Assembly (NCBI GenBank): GCA_907164885.2
Contig: OU015496.1
Coordinates: forward strand, 162,991,350-163,055,349
Source: Dolomedes plantarius
Lineage: Eukaryota > Arthropoda > Arachnida > Araneae > Dolomedidae
DNA length: 64,000 bases
Direction: 5' to 3'
In this document: piece by piece, positions 12,872 to 40,985 of the stretch
Numbering within the stretch: position 1 is the first letter of the stretch
How the letters are laid out: every line of letters begins with the position of its first letter
Program-made: the position numbers and the translations under genes
The notes under the pieces: generated by a model
Database searches by the model: none
Told to the model about the DNA's origin: nothing
Seen by the model: the letters and a program-made list of their open reading frames with translations, nothing else

Positions 12872-13530
12872 AATACGACGATCAGTGTATACAATTGATG
12901 TAAAAAAAAACAAAAAAAATTTATAAAAAAATCGGAAGGGATATTTTTATAGACAAAATAATGTAGAAGAAAATATTCAAATTAAATATAATAGGACATA
13001 CTAAAAATATAGTACCGCTATTATAGTACAGTTTGAGGAACATAATATTTTTTATTGTATTTTAATATTTTTTTTGGATAATGTCCAATCATCTGCCGCA
13101 TTAGCAAGAAAATTTTTTTTTTGTCTATTTAGTTGTTATGCACGTGACGATAAATTTAATTAAAGTACCAGAATAGGAAATCACGTTATCTGCATTTAAT
13201 AAATTAAATTCTAAAAATGAATCTTTAAAAATTCTCCAAAAATCAGAAAATGAAGGTAAATATTTGAAAAAGATCTCATTTTAAAGGAATTTTTATGATC
13301 TTTCTCGTGATATAAATTTTATAACCATCAAATTATTATTTTAAATACAAACTTAAAAGAAGTTACTAAAACAGCTTAAAAATTTAATTTTAAAAAATCT
13401 TAGAAGAATTTTTTTTAAATCTTTCTTAGTGCACCCCTACACTATAAGAAGAATTTCAAACCTTTAGGTCCAGTGGTTTGGTCTGTGCGTTGTATGTCAG
13501 TCAGTTACGGAATTGTTTTATATATATTGA
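12753..13530 (-). mobile_element. Non-autonomous Helitron-like element, copy 1
   Basis: On the minus strand it starts TC, ends with a small GC hairpin (CCGTAGCGAAGTGCGG) and CTAG, and sits between A and T, as Helitrons do. Related copies are at 15333-16172, 30130-30888, 55292-55995 and 62452-63115. A (TA)n run lies at 12827-12868 inside. No Rep/helicase coding. Confidence 0.6.
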
Positions 13531-13788
13531 TAAAACAAGGCAGTGATGTCATGTGCAACAAATAACTATAAAAATAACTTGGCTAGAAATTTTAATTACT
13601 ATCCAAGAATTCAAAATATAAGAAATCTTTGTGTTACTGATTAAATTCATTAATTAGTAATACCAAGAATTTATTCCTTAAATCCATTAAATTTTCTTCG
13701 TCTGCTAAACGGTCCTACTACCCTTAAACATTAAACAATTCTATTTAAAATAAACAAACTAATATATATATATATCGATATATCGGGG

Positions 13789-13985
13789 GCCGGACGATGT
13801 CTGAAATGTTAGGAAGCTGGAATTCGATACTATAGCCAGTGGATCTGATATCCACTTTTGGCATGGTTGTTTGTAGCCGATCGGGATTGGCGTCTAACTG
13901 TAGGTCCCGGTTTAATGAGGCCGGCATACTTATACATATACAGCAAAAGATGACCTCAGTGCTCTCTACCTACCAACCAACCGTC
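13789..13985 (+). mobile_element. tRNA-derived SINE, family 1, diverged
   Basis: GGCCGGACGATGTCTGAAAT head, GGCATGGTTGTTTGTAGCCG and GTAGGTCCCGGTTTAATGAG body, as in the copy at 1028-1203. Ends in a CAACCAACC-type tail. Confidence 0.65.
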
Positions 13986-13989
13986 ATCG

Positions 13990-14700
13990 GACGTTATCAT
14001 AATGACCTTCACCCAGGACAGAGAGTCTAACCTGAGTTCTCTCATCTGGAGTCCAGAGCTCGAATTAAGCTAGCTCCCGTGAAGTGTAGAAGTCTTATTT
14101 GACTTCATTTTCATCAAAATACATGTGGATAATTTGCCATTATTATTGACTTTCCCGCCCCTCTGCAAAGTCCTGTTTGTATTGACAAAAAGTTAGTATC
14201 ATCAAAGAGGACAGTTCATTAGGACATTAACCTCTCCGCTGACAAGAAAATATCAAACGCCACTCCTTCAGCAAACAATACTAAAACGTTCTTGCCTTTC
14301 CGATCTCCCGGAGACAACAGAGAACAAAATTAAACAAGAAAAAAAAATGATTTCTCAACTCAATCTAAGGGTCTCGTTGACCTTCGAAGCGCCCTCCAGA
14401 TAGGTGCATAAACACATGAGAAGTTATGTGAAGTCCGTCTACCTACTCTATTCTCCGCTTCGAAATTCCGAGGTTTATTGTGAATTAGACAAACAACCTT
14501 TGCAGAATGTCTGTGCATATTTGAAGTTTTTAGAGGAGTAGGGAGGTGTTTAAATAGTCTTTGGCATAAAACACCGGCTTTCTAATTAATTTTTCTAAAT
14601 GATGCAATCGCTGACAAGCAAAACGACTATCTTGTGTTAGTTTAGAATATGAGTTACTTAAAAACGGTTCTTTTTTGTCTAATAGGGTGGCACTGAGTCG
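13990..14700. other. Unannotated sequence
   Basis: No gene or repeat family recognised. Confidence 0.25.
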
Positions 14701-14704
14701 TGAG

Positions 14705-14880
14705 ACATTCGCCTTTGGTTATTCACCATGTTTTGCTGGGTACTTTATTATGGGAGCACCACATAGGTGAGCCAGCATTGCTCCATAAGAGGGGACGACC
14801 AAGGCTTTTTCGGGATTTGAACCCAAACCCACTGCATAGCAGCTCAGAATGCTAACCACTACACCATGTAGACGGCCCTT
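14705..14880 (-). mobile_element. tRNA-derived SINE, family 2-like
   Basis: The minus strand head reads GGGCCGTCTACATGGTGTAG, TGGTTAGCATTCTGAG, and a clear B box GGGTTCAAATCCC. The body shares the GGGAGCACCACATAGGTG block with 9222-9245. Confidence 0.6.
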
Positions 14881-15327
14881 AAAAACATTAGTTAGTTTAA
14901 TGTTTTAACGTTTTTGGAGTCTGAGGGTAGGGGTGTGGGAGGCCTCCTTTTGTTTTACTTTTAAGTCTTACAGCACAAGTTACTCGGTTAATCAGTCTTA
15001 CTAATGCGGCTAAAACTGTAAATCTACGTACGAGTTAAAATCTGTATAATGTTTTATAACAATCATGTAAATTTTCAGTACCAAAAGGTTTCGAGAAAAT
15101 CTTTGGATGTATCATATAATTATACTGTTTTAAATTCTAACAATATTTTAAGTTGTTGCTTACAGTTTGTTCGAAGAGAAATATTACAGAACTCTGAATG
15201 TACACGGCAAAATTTGCATTCTAGTTGAATTTCATAATTAAATTTTGAAAAGTTATGATTAAGGAAACAAATTTCAGTATTTAATGATCTATGAAAAAAC
15301 AGTTTTTGACTCAATAAATCAAGTAAA

Positions 15328-15332
<5 letters not shown>

Positions 15333-15373
<41 letters not shown>

Positions 15374-16172
15374 CAGTTCCGTAACTGACTGACTGACATA
15401 TAGACAGATAACACACAGACCAAACCGCTGGACCTAAAGGGCTGAAATTTTGCATGGCGATTCTTATTATAGTGTAGGGGTGCACTAGAAAGATTTTTGA
15501 AAAATTCTTCTTAGATTTTTAAAATTAAATTTTTAAGCTGTTTTTCTAACAATCTTTAAAGTTTGTATTTAAAATTATAATCTGAGTGTTATAGAATTTA
15601 TATCACGAGAAAGATCATAAAATTTCCTTCAAAATGAAATCTTTTTCGAATCTTTACCCCCATTTTCTGATATTTGATGAATTTTTAAATATTAATTTTT
15701 AGAATTTAATTTATTAAATGCTGATCACGTGGTTTCTTTTCTTTTTTCTATACTTTAAACTAATTTTGCGTCACGTGCATCACAACGGAATAGACATAAA
15801 AATATTTTTTTCTTGATAATGCGGCAGACGATTGGACATTATCAAAAAAAATATTAAAATACAATAAAAGAAATGTTCCTCAAACTGTACTATATATACT
15901 GTACTATATTCTTTAGTATGTTCTATTAGATTTAATTTGAATATTTTCTTCTACATAATTTTGTCTATAAAAATACCCGTTACAATTTTTTTATGAATGT
16001 ATTTTTTCGTTTTTTTACACCAATTGCATACATTGATCGTTATATTTATTTTATATATATATATACATATATATATATGTGTGTGTGTGTACATACTTGG
16101 CATTAATTGCATACATTGACCATTATATTTAATTAGAATGTACTCCGTAGCGAATTACGGGTTTTCACGTAG
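15333..16172 (+). mobile_element. Non-autonomous Helitron-like element, copy 2, diverged
   Basis: Contains ACAGTTCCGTAACTGACTGA, CTAAAGGGCTGAAATTTTGC and ends GTACTCCGTAGCG...GGGTTTTCACGTAG, a mutated form of the CTAG end. Its 5' end merges with a (TA)n run at 15333-15372. Confidence 0.5.
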
Positions 16173-17988
16173 TATTTAATAATACTATAGTTTATAAAAC
16201 TGTTATTTTATGCTTTAGCAAATAGAAAATATTAAAAGTCACTTAATGATCAAATGAACAAAATATTAAATCAAATTGTTAAATGATTTAAGTAAAAATT
16301 TTATAATTTTCAACTTGTGTAGCCATAGTTCAGACTGAGTCAAAGTCCTTCGTTTATGAACAGCTATCAAATCTCTACTAGTCTACGCGGCGCCGAATGG
16401 CCTTGCTGCCAAAAGCAAAATAAACTAAAACGAAACGAGTTTTATAATTCAAATAAAGAAACCAAATTCTTTCAATTAAATTTTGATGATTAAAGTTGAT
16501 TCGTTTAACTTCCTCAAATTTTCAAGTAATCAAACTGTAATAAAAGGATTCGGGAACATCAGGAAGTTATAGCAAAATGGATCATTATTATTAATTTATC
16601 TTGAAATTTTCCTATGTTATAAAATAGAAGGCTTCTATTCGCTGAAGTTCGAAAGCAATGAAGTTATGAAGGATTTTTGACGGGAGAGCACAAAAGGACA
16701 ACAAATAACCTCGAATACGAAAAATGTAAAACAATGTAGGGATGTTTCTGAAACACTTCTGAATATTCTCAAGAAAATAGTAGAAATACACAACCTTCAG
16801 TTACTTTAATTTATAATTGAAGAAACAATTAATAAAATTTGAGGGTCATCTCGTGGCACAGAATTCTGCAAGAAAGCAAATTTTTATTTTTTTGGCTGAA
16901 AACGAGGCTTTTAGAGCCAAATGACTCTCACCAACAGTTTCTACGGTGTCTACAGTGCTACATACAACATTTAATACTGGACTACTGCATGTTTGTATTT
17001 TAAGTCTCTTCATATTGAAAATTAATTTCTCACGATTTACTGTCTTATAAAGAATGCATCCGAAATTCCTTGTAAGATACCTCTGCGTAATGTTCCGAAG
17101 TCTTCCTCTCTTTCATCAAACTGCCCCTAGTATTTTTTAATTAGAGAAAATATTCTAGAAATGTTTGCCCTAAACAAATATTACTCGAGACAAATGTTTT
17201 GTTTCGTTTTTAAACTGATAAAAATTCTGTGAATAGATTTTATATAAATTTCTAACATAAGCTATAATGAAAATTTCTCAATGCTCACAAGTCAAAAAAT
17301 TACTCAAATAGCACAATTGGATCAGGAGATATATATATATTTATATATATAAAATACATAAACATGCTTTAAATTATAAATATTTTTAAATCCAAAATAA
17401 ATTTTGTTAACGTATGTTTCAGGTGTAAAACACCATTAAAAAAAGATTAAGGTCATAATATAAATTGCATATGAATGGAAACATAAAATTTTAGGTCTCA
17501 AACCCATTTAAAGATATTTCAAAAGGTATTTCCCATTGTGTACTTCAAATTAAACAAAGACACGTATTAAAATATTTTTATGTAGCGATTTCTCTACACC
17601 TATATATATTTTTAATTAAATAGATAGAACAAGCATGTGTCTCTCCCCACCAGTTATTTATTTGTTTAATTTGTTATAAGGTTATGATCGCAAATATATT
17701 TTATTCCTCCATACATCAGTAATTTGGAACTTTAATATTAAATCTTGTACTCTTCTACTCGACTGAAGAAAATAAATCGGAAGTTTCTCTGAAATCAACC
17801 CTTTATACCCTTTTCAAATTTTTACGTTCATTACTTTTTGGCAATTACAAACATTTATTAATCATTTGCGTATGGAATCCTTAGGCTGGAGTAGATCATA
17901 TATCTGTGTTCCAAAATACACAACAAAGTATTTCTTCGAGTTTTTAAAGGAAGCTTTGAAGATTCTAATTTTAGTTTCTGTTTTGCAG
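16173..17988. other. AT-rich sequence upstream of the first visible CRAL-TRIO exon
   Basis: No upstream exon with a matching phase was found. No repeat family recognised apart from short TA tracts. Confidence 0.25.
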
Positions 17989-33247
<15,259 letters not shown>

Positions 33248-35280
33248 GGAACGCAGGCCGACTATGGGGATCCCCGAGGCATTGTTACTTCACCTGGTGT
33301 CGAATATTTCTCTCTACTATTAGTTCTATGGACAATGTGCCAAGTTTAAATTATCTAGACTGAGATGAAATAATGCAAGCATCTTAAAGACTTTGAAAGC
33401 ACTTCGACTGTCATGCATTTGAACTATCTAACGAAAGAATATGCAGGTCAATCAGAACTGTTTGTCAGTCTTTCCAAGGAAAGGGGATCGAAATTGCTAG
33501 ACATGTATGAAAACAACAGTAAGATCTGCATAACTGACTGCAATAAGAATTTCTCCGGTTTTCAAATTTCCTATACTTCCTCAACTGAGAGAAAGGTCAT
33601 CATTCCGTATGCTGGAATATAATTCGTTGTAATTATAAAAAAACTGCAGGTCTTCACATACTTTGATGCAATGACAGCAAAAACGCTTACAAGAAACAAA
33701 CAGAAAATAGGAAAGTTTTTGATAGCAAATGTACCTGCAATGGACAACATAAAGTGACAAAGAAAGTTGGACAACATCATGGATAATATTTGGACTTAGG
33801 ACTTGTGTTTATTTTATTTTATTTGTGTTTGTGAAGATTTATAAAAAAAAACCTCTTTTGGTGCTACACAATGATGCATGTTTTGGGGGCTGACTCGAGG
33901 GGAGCTCCTTCCTTTAAAAAGGGAAGTCTGCGACACAAAATTCTGTATTATGTTTTCGGGATAAATAATTTTTTTTTCGCTCGAAACATAATATCGAGCT
34001 TTTAAAATCAAATACCGCAAACCGCATATTTCTACTGTAAGAAAACCAACAAATACAGCATTTTTTACGCTGTAACGTCTGTAAATACAATTCTGTATAT
34101 GTGTAATTAAAATTTAGTCATCCTCCTAGAGAATTTTTCTCGATTTGCAATATTTAAAACAATTTATCTCAAATTCTTTGAAAGTTATCTCTATGAAATA
34201 TTGAAGATAATTTCTTTATTATGTTTTCTTTAAGATGTCTTCGGGACTTTGGTTTAGACCAAATATTCTGAATATATTTTTCCATAATTTAAAATTACAC
34301 CGAAAACTATATTTGCCCCTTAAGACATTACCTATTTTATTACTTAACTTTTTTTAAAATACTGAGGATTTTCCCCCTGTCAATTTAAGGGGGCATATTA
34401 CATTTAAGCTTGTCAAAATTGCTGAAAACATAGAACTAATCAAACTTTAATAAAATTACAAAAAAGTCGTTTTCAATTTATATTTTGATTAACTAATTTT
34501 GCATTATATACTATGCAAAACTGAAAGGTTTTCTATGAGAATTAACATTTTTATTACATCTGTAGAAAATACTTGGATATGAGTCTAAGAGACAGTCTTA
34601 ATAATTTCTTAACCCCCCCCCCCCCCAAACAAAATGTATTCGCCCCTCCTTAAGTTTAAGCACTATAAGGTTTTTTTTTATACATCCTGCACAAAAATGA
34701 ACAGTAACCCTCAATACGTCTAAAGAAATAACCTGATGTATTACCTAACGTGGAATGTAAAACTGATTTGACTGTAGTAGACGATCGAAAAATCTTGATT
34801 GATCAGTCAGAGACAATTTAACAATGACTTTGAAATGTCTCTGAAACGTTTCTAATTAGCCTCTATTTATATCACACATAAAATTTTACCACAGGTGTCA
34901 AATTAAAAAGAGAAGATTGTTTAGATATCTTACAATTTTTAATCCCAACCATGTATAATGTAAAACTGTGTGCATTTGTCTTGTCATATTCCTGTCTCCT
35001 CTGTTACGTACAGTGGTAATGAGCAATTAAGTAGCTTGTCTTTCAAGCAGCCACAGTAAACAATCAGCCTGAATTGTCCACTTCGGCGTTTGTCGCATGG
35101 CAGTACTTTCATTAGCCTGGTGGAATTTTGTATTATGGTGTTAAATGTTTTGTTGTACAAATGTTGACTCCATGAACTGGTGCTTATATTGGCTCGTAAC
35201 GAGCCTTTTATGTTATGGTTATATTGTTGTTTATGTGGTTAAGTTTTTCGATTATTAAATAAAATGCATGACTTGAATGT
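33248..35280 (+). other. Probable 3' UTR of the CRAL-TRIO gene
   Basis: Non-coding AT-rich sequence after the stop. An AATAAA hexamer at 35258-35263 followed by a T/G-rich stretch is a plausible polyadenylation site. It contains a short poly-C run near 34613-34626. No repeat family recognised here. Extent is inferred only. Confidence 0.3.
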
Positions 35281-35494
35281 CTTCGTTTACTCTGTTTTAA
35301 CTCTGCACAAGAACAACCCGAAACCCGATAGGTCACCTACACTTCATTAGTCCAAAAGAAATCAAACTAATTTTGATGTTACAGGGAAAGGAATGTGTGA
35401 GATAATTTGATAAATCACCCAATAAGAATGTCAAATTACGTAAACAAAAAGAAGACACTAACAGTTGAAAAAGTTAATAGAAATCTGCAGTTAG

Positions 35495-35690
35495 CACAGC
35501 ATGAAACACAAAGGCAAGATTCTGTAGCAATAGTACAAAATAAAGCATAACAATCAAAAACCAAAGGAACCAAAATTAACGAGGAAATAGACAGGCCACT
35601 TCACCAGGAGGCCTAACCAAGTCGGTCACCTCAGGGGGAAACTTTCTGATAGAATGTAGGTCAAGCCGAAAAACACCCCAGGGGGCCTTT
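35495..35690 (-). repeat. Penelope-like element 3' fragment
   Basis: CAAAGGCAAGATTCTGTAG, CCACTTCACCAGGAGGCCTAA and GTCACCTC.GGGG match 2990-3110 in the flank of the first Penelope-like element, same orientation. Confidence 0.6.
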
Positions 35691-35699
35691 AGATGTTTT

Positions 35700-36070
35700 A
35701 TGGCTTGCGTATTTATATTCTATTATAATCTGATAAATAACATTTTAAAATAATTCTTTTCATTTTATTTATCAAGAATCTGAATCAATTGTTCACCCTT
35801 ATTTTGAGAAGTGATGAATCTGTGCTTAAAAGATTTTTTTTTTTTTTTGGTAGATTTTTGATTTCTTTGTCTCATCCAAACATACAAACATATTTCTTCT
35901 TTTTTCTAGGTTTTAATCAACATTACTGAAATAGCACTACATTTCTGAAAACGACATAATTTTGCCGCTATTAAAATATGGTCCTATTCAAGCCGAAAGC
36001 TGTCGGTGATGACATTTCAAACAAACCCACCTTTCATCTAAACTCAATAATGAATCCAATACATAATATT
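35700..36070. other. Unannotated AT-rich sequence
   Basis: Nothing recognised. Confidence 0.25.
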
Positions 36071-36077
36071 CATAAAA

Positions 36078-37950
36078 CAAAAGTTACTTGGTGCTGGAAT
36101 TTGTGGAAATGATAGATGGATAAGGTCTTTCACTGATCAACGTATCTGCAAGATCAGATATGGTAATGACTTCTCTAAATATTTTAATCTGCAAGTAGGT
36201 CTGCCTCAGGATGTAGTTGGAAGTTGCACGTTGTTTAATATCTACACCGATGACTTAGTTTCTGCCCTAAAAACCGTTAAAGATTTCAATTGTCTGCTCT
36301 TTGCGGATGATCTTGTCATTTGGACGCAAGCACCAAAGCGAAATGCGAAATCCTCGATAGAAACAAAAATTAATCGGGCTCTTGATATACTATCAAAAGG
36401 GTGCAATGAAAATAATATGGCCGTAAATTTGGAGAAGACTGCCGTCCAGTCCTTTCTGCTGGCCTATCAAGACCTCTTCCCAGACCTAAAATACAGAAAT
36501 GTTGATCTTACCCATACTGGCAAGTTTAGTTATTTAGAGGTCACCTTCGACAACAAATTGAACTGGAAGTCTCATATCGTATCAACTTCAAGCTGCTTTT
36601 AGAGTAGAGTGACTGTTTTAAAGCGACTAGCTGGTTCCTTTTGGGGTTGTGATAGATCAACTTTAAACACTACTTATAAGACTTTCATCCTGCTTTTAAT
36701 CACTTACTGTTGAGAACCGCCTATTTCGGCAGATGATCAAGTTGTAAGGAAATTGGAACTTTTACAAAACCAGGCACTAAGGCTCATTACTGGGGCCGTC
36801 AAATCAACACCGATTGATGCTATGCTTTTGCTGACAAATAGTAAACCCATTAAAGTTATCATAGAGGAAAAAGCTCCGATTCTTTACGAAAAATTAATTA
36901 GATCTGACAACCATTACTAGATTAATTATCCAAGAAACACTAGAAATTTAAAAACACAAAACGGTTTTGTTCAGCTTGTCCAGGATATCAGACGAAATTT
37001 TGAATTGCCAAATAATTTCCAGGGTCTTACAAAGCCTTCTAATCCACTTGACATTGCACAGATTGAAACAAATTTATACCTGTCGCATGAACCACTATTC
37101 AAGCAGAACAACTCTACAGTTGTTTTGAGGTGTTATGCTCTAGATACTATCAATATGCGATATCCAAAATCTGAGTGGTTTCATGTATTCATGGATGGCT
37201 CCTTTTTTGAAGATCTAATTACTGTAGACTCAGGAGTCTTTTCGAGCTTATTCTCCTTTTACGCCTCTGCAGGAAAATTTCGAATAGCTTTTGATGGAGA
37301 GGTGGAAGCTATCCGAATTGCTCTGAAATACTTGTTGATTTTTGAGGACAAATTTTCTAGAGTGGTCATTTTTCTAATTCCCATTAGCTCTCCAAGCCCC
37401 CCCTCCCTCATCGAAGGAAATCTCTCAATGTCGGCAATATACACGGAAGTTGGCTTTAAATACAAAACGTGTGGTTTTTCAGTGGGTACCTGGTCACTGT
37501 GGCCTTTTTGGGAACGAACGGGCCGACAGCCTCGCGAAAAAGGGCTCGCGACTACAACAAACACAAATTTCGGCCCTATCTTTCCACTCTATCAAGCTCT
37601 ATCAAACAAATACTAGAAAAAGTTATAAATCCCAAATTCAAGATAGGGAAAAGTTAAAACGTAATATTGAAGATCTCCTAGATATCCCCAGTAGTCCTCG
37701 TAATATTGAAGATCTCCTAGCAATCCCCAGTAGTCCCCGTTCAGAAGCTGTTGCTCAGTTCCGGCTCTTGACTGGTCATGACTGCCTGGCGGAGCATCTC
37801 CACCACATTAGAATATTTTCGGGCCCTGGCTGCCCTCTTTGTAATTCGAAAGATCCAATGAATCGAGACCACCTCCGCCGATGTGCATCACTTTTTGGCG
37901 ACTCTGAAACGGCGCTTTATTGGCGCGCTAGAGAACTTTTGAGGCAATGA
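36078..37950 (+). pseudogene. 5'-truncated LINE (I/Jockey-type) with reverse transcriptase and RNase H
   Basis: RT remnants: IRSFTDQRICKIRYGNDFSK, FNLQVGLPQ, FNIYTDDL, then LLFADDLVIWTQAP with the catalytic ADD. RNase H follows: FMDGSFFEDL, FDGEVEAIRIAL, then after a frameshift FQWVPGHCGLFGNERADSLA. The C-terminal knuckle reads GCPLCNSKDPMNRDHLRRCA. In-frame stops lie near 36600, 36713 and 36918 and there is a frameshift near 37380. The middle RNase H Asp is lost in VVIFLIPISS. The copy lies between the two host genes and lacks its 5' part (ORF1 and endonuclease). Confidence 0.85.
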
Positions 37951-38930
37951 CTTCGGTCACTTTTATGTACTTCCTTTATTTATTTGTTTGTACATTTTCT
38001 TACCTTTATATTTGCTTAGCCATTGGAAATTTAAAAAAAATATTCATAAAAAAATGGTGGAAGTTATGATAAGCATCAATTTGTGTTTTTACTTTTTTAT
38101 CGCCAAATCTGGCAAATTTTCTATTTATTTATTTTTTTGTTCCAAAGATGATTTACGATTGGCATATTTTCACAAGAAATTCATTAAAAGAGTGCAGCCT
38201 TAAAAAATCAAATAACAACTAATAAAAACTACAACTTTGAAAAAATTGTATCCATAATTAAGAATCATCTGGCCTGATTTTGGCGAAATTTTATTTTATT
38301 TTGCTTTTCTTCGCATAGTTTCACATGTAATGCACGTGAACATCGTATATACCGAATCGAACTACTTGGAAACAAATCAAGAGTTTCAGCTTTAGATTGA
38401 TTCAGTATGAATTTTAAGTAGATGAGTGAAAGAAGGGGGATCCTATAAAATGTGCTAAAAATCTGGGTATACACATAGATTACTTGACTAGTAGTTTAGG
38501 TTATGAAATATACTTAACACATAATCCATGAACTTATAAATACGTCGCATAAAAAAGCAATGCAGAAATTATAACTATTTATTTAAAACTTCAAATAATT
38601 CACTTCATTTTCATTAATAGAAAGTTTTGTAGATTATGATATTTGAAGTGTATTCAAAGGGAATTTTTAACTAAGTACATACGCTTAAAAAATAAGATAA
38701 GACTCACTGAGTTTGTAGGGAATTCTTCAATGTTAATTAACAATGTCAAGGTCTCAACTCTATTGTAAAAAGTTATAACAAATTGTTTGATAAAAAAATT
38801 ATATCAAAGCATTTGAATAAAATATGAATAGAATTATTTAAATCGTCGGCTTGTTATTTCCCAAAGATATGAATCAAAATTGCTAGAAATTCAATTCCCT
38901 AACGATAAATTGCTATAAATAATTGCTCCG
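37951..38930. other. Unannotated AT-rich sequence
   Basis: Likely begins with the LINE 3' tail. No gene recognised. Confidence 0.3.
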
Positions 38931-38933
38931 GGT

Positions 38934-40260
38934 ACTCTGTAAAAACGAAATGCTGTCTCGGGTTAAAAAGTTATCTATTTCAGGTAGTAATAATTCTGGA
39001 TAGGGGGTTTACCTGTTTTGAGTATCTGACTTTAATATCCTTAGCATACTTTTGTACTCTTGCATATGTGCGCCTTTTTATTTAATCAAAACAAATAAAA
39101 TAGAAAAATATTAATTAAAAGCAAATAAAAAAGAGAAAAATTGAGAAAAATTATAAAAAAACATAAATAATATATAGAATTGGAAAAAAATAAATTAAAT
39201 TAAAATATTTTCTTTGTGTTTTTTAATTTTTTATGTTTCTCGAACTTTTAACTCACTTTTCATAGTTAATAGTTTATTAAAATTTAACTTCTCTTAACTC
39301 AGCACAATAATCCGTTGTAAAGTAATTCTTATTTTAAAAACTTCTACTAACCAATTTCATAAGCACAATTATTCAAATTAATTATAGTCATAACTGGAGT
39401 TAAGCCTTTGGTCCAGGTACTCCAAAAAGAGACATAACGGCGGTGTGTCTCTCTTTGTCTTTTGGCCTTCTAGTTAAACTTCCATTTTTGCAATATACCC
39501 AAACAGTATTTCAGTGAATACCCCACAAATGAAAATACAAATTAATTAGAGGAACATGTCACAACATTAGCAAAGTGTAGTAATATTTTCAGCTCTTCTC
39601 AAGGTTTTTAATTTTTTTTGGTTAAATTTCAAAATCAACACGTTCTCTAAGTACACTGTAAAAACGAAATGCTGCCTCAGGTCAAAAAAGGCTACCTGTA
39701 TCAGGTAGTAATGTTTCTGGGTTGAGGGCTTATCTGTGTTGGGTATCTCCCCTGCACATCCTTAACATACTTTCTTACTCTTCCAGTTATATTTTTATTT
39801 TTGTAGTATACCCAAACAGTATTTCAGTGAGTATCCCACAAATGAAAATACAAATTAATCAGAGGCAAATGTCGCAACATAAGGAAAGTGTAATCATATT
39901 TTCATCCCCTCTCAAGGTTTTTTTTCCGTCAAACTTCAAGATTAATACGTTCTCTAGGTACGCTGTAAAAACGAAATGCTGCCTCGGGTTAAAAAAGCTG
40001 CCTTTTTCAGGTAGTAATGCTTCTGGGTAGCGGGTTTACCTATTTTGGGCATCTCACTTTTATATCATTATAATATATTCTTACCCTTCTAGTTGCATTT
40101 ACATTTTTGTAATATACCCAAACAGTATTTCAGTGAGCATCCCCCAAATTAAAATACAAATTAGTCAGAGGCAAATGTCACAACATGAGGAAGTGTAATC
40201 ATTTACAGTCGTTTTAAAACTATTTTTGGTTAAAATTCAAGATTTGAAAGTTCTCCAGAC
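38934..40260 (+). repeat. Tandem repeat, unit about 306 bp, three copies
   Basis: Units begin at CTGTAAAAACGAAATGCTG near 38936, 39656 and 39963 and share CAGGTAGTAAT, ATACCCAAACAGTATTTCAG and CTCTCAAGG-type blocks. Unit 1 is split by about 400 bp of AT-rich sequence (39061-39467). Confidence 0.8.
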
Positions 40261-40800
40261 ATACGAGTTCAGTAAGAGGAAGCATGCGAAAAATACTCTA
40301 TTGAAAGCACGAGAACTAAATTACATACATACGCAAAACCTTGACAGAAGGTGCGATAATTAAGCTACGAAGGTTAAGTTAGTGCAAAAATAATGAAAAG
40401 AGCGTTTCTCTGATAATGATTTTTTATTTTATTTTCTACATAAACTCTCTTGGGATACATTTGGTCCAATGATTTTCAAGATTTTTTATCTCGTCCATAG
40501 AGGGAGGCGTGTCCAACTCTGCAAAGTAAGCTTTTCTTTCTCAAATCACTACAGAATTGGATGCGAATTCCTACATATCAAAGAACATTTTTCACATTTA
40601 GGTAAAATTATTATTCCGAGGAAGCCAAGTCTAGAGAAAGCGGATGTAGGGAACAATTTCGTTGCTTTATTCTAACAGTTTTGCCGCTCTGCAAAGGAGA
40701 TGAATGAGCCGGAGAATTGACATGAAGGAAAAACCTTCTCTTTCGCCAAATGTGGCTTTTTTGTCTTAATTTTTGTCTTAATCCTCGTTTAAGCTATCTG
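40261..40800. other. Unannotated sequence
   Basis: No gene or repeat recognised. Confidence 0.25.
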
Positions 40801-40802
40801 GA

Positions 40803-40985
40803 GCCGGACGAGGGCCGAATGGCTAGGACACTGGCATTGGGTACCAGAGTCTATGGGTCTGAATCCCACTCTTGGCATGGACGTTTGTATCCGGTTTGTA
40901 TTTCGGAATCGGATTTTAAGCAGTAGGTCCCGATCTAATTAGCCCTCGTGTAACAAAATTTGACCGTAGGGCTCAAAACCAAAAC
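40803..40985 (+). mobile_element. tRNA-derived SINE, family 1
   Basis: GCCGGACGAGGGCCGAATGG head, GGGTCTGAATCCC B box, GCATGGACGTTTGTATCCGG and GCAGTAGGTCCCGATCTAAT body. Confidence 0.75.

Noticed and set aside
33413..33622. 69-codon open frame after the CRAL-TRIO stop
   Set aside because: Lies in the likely 3' UTR and shows no similarity to an MSP domain.
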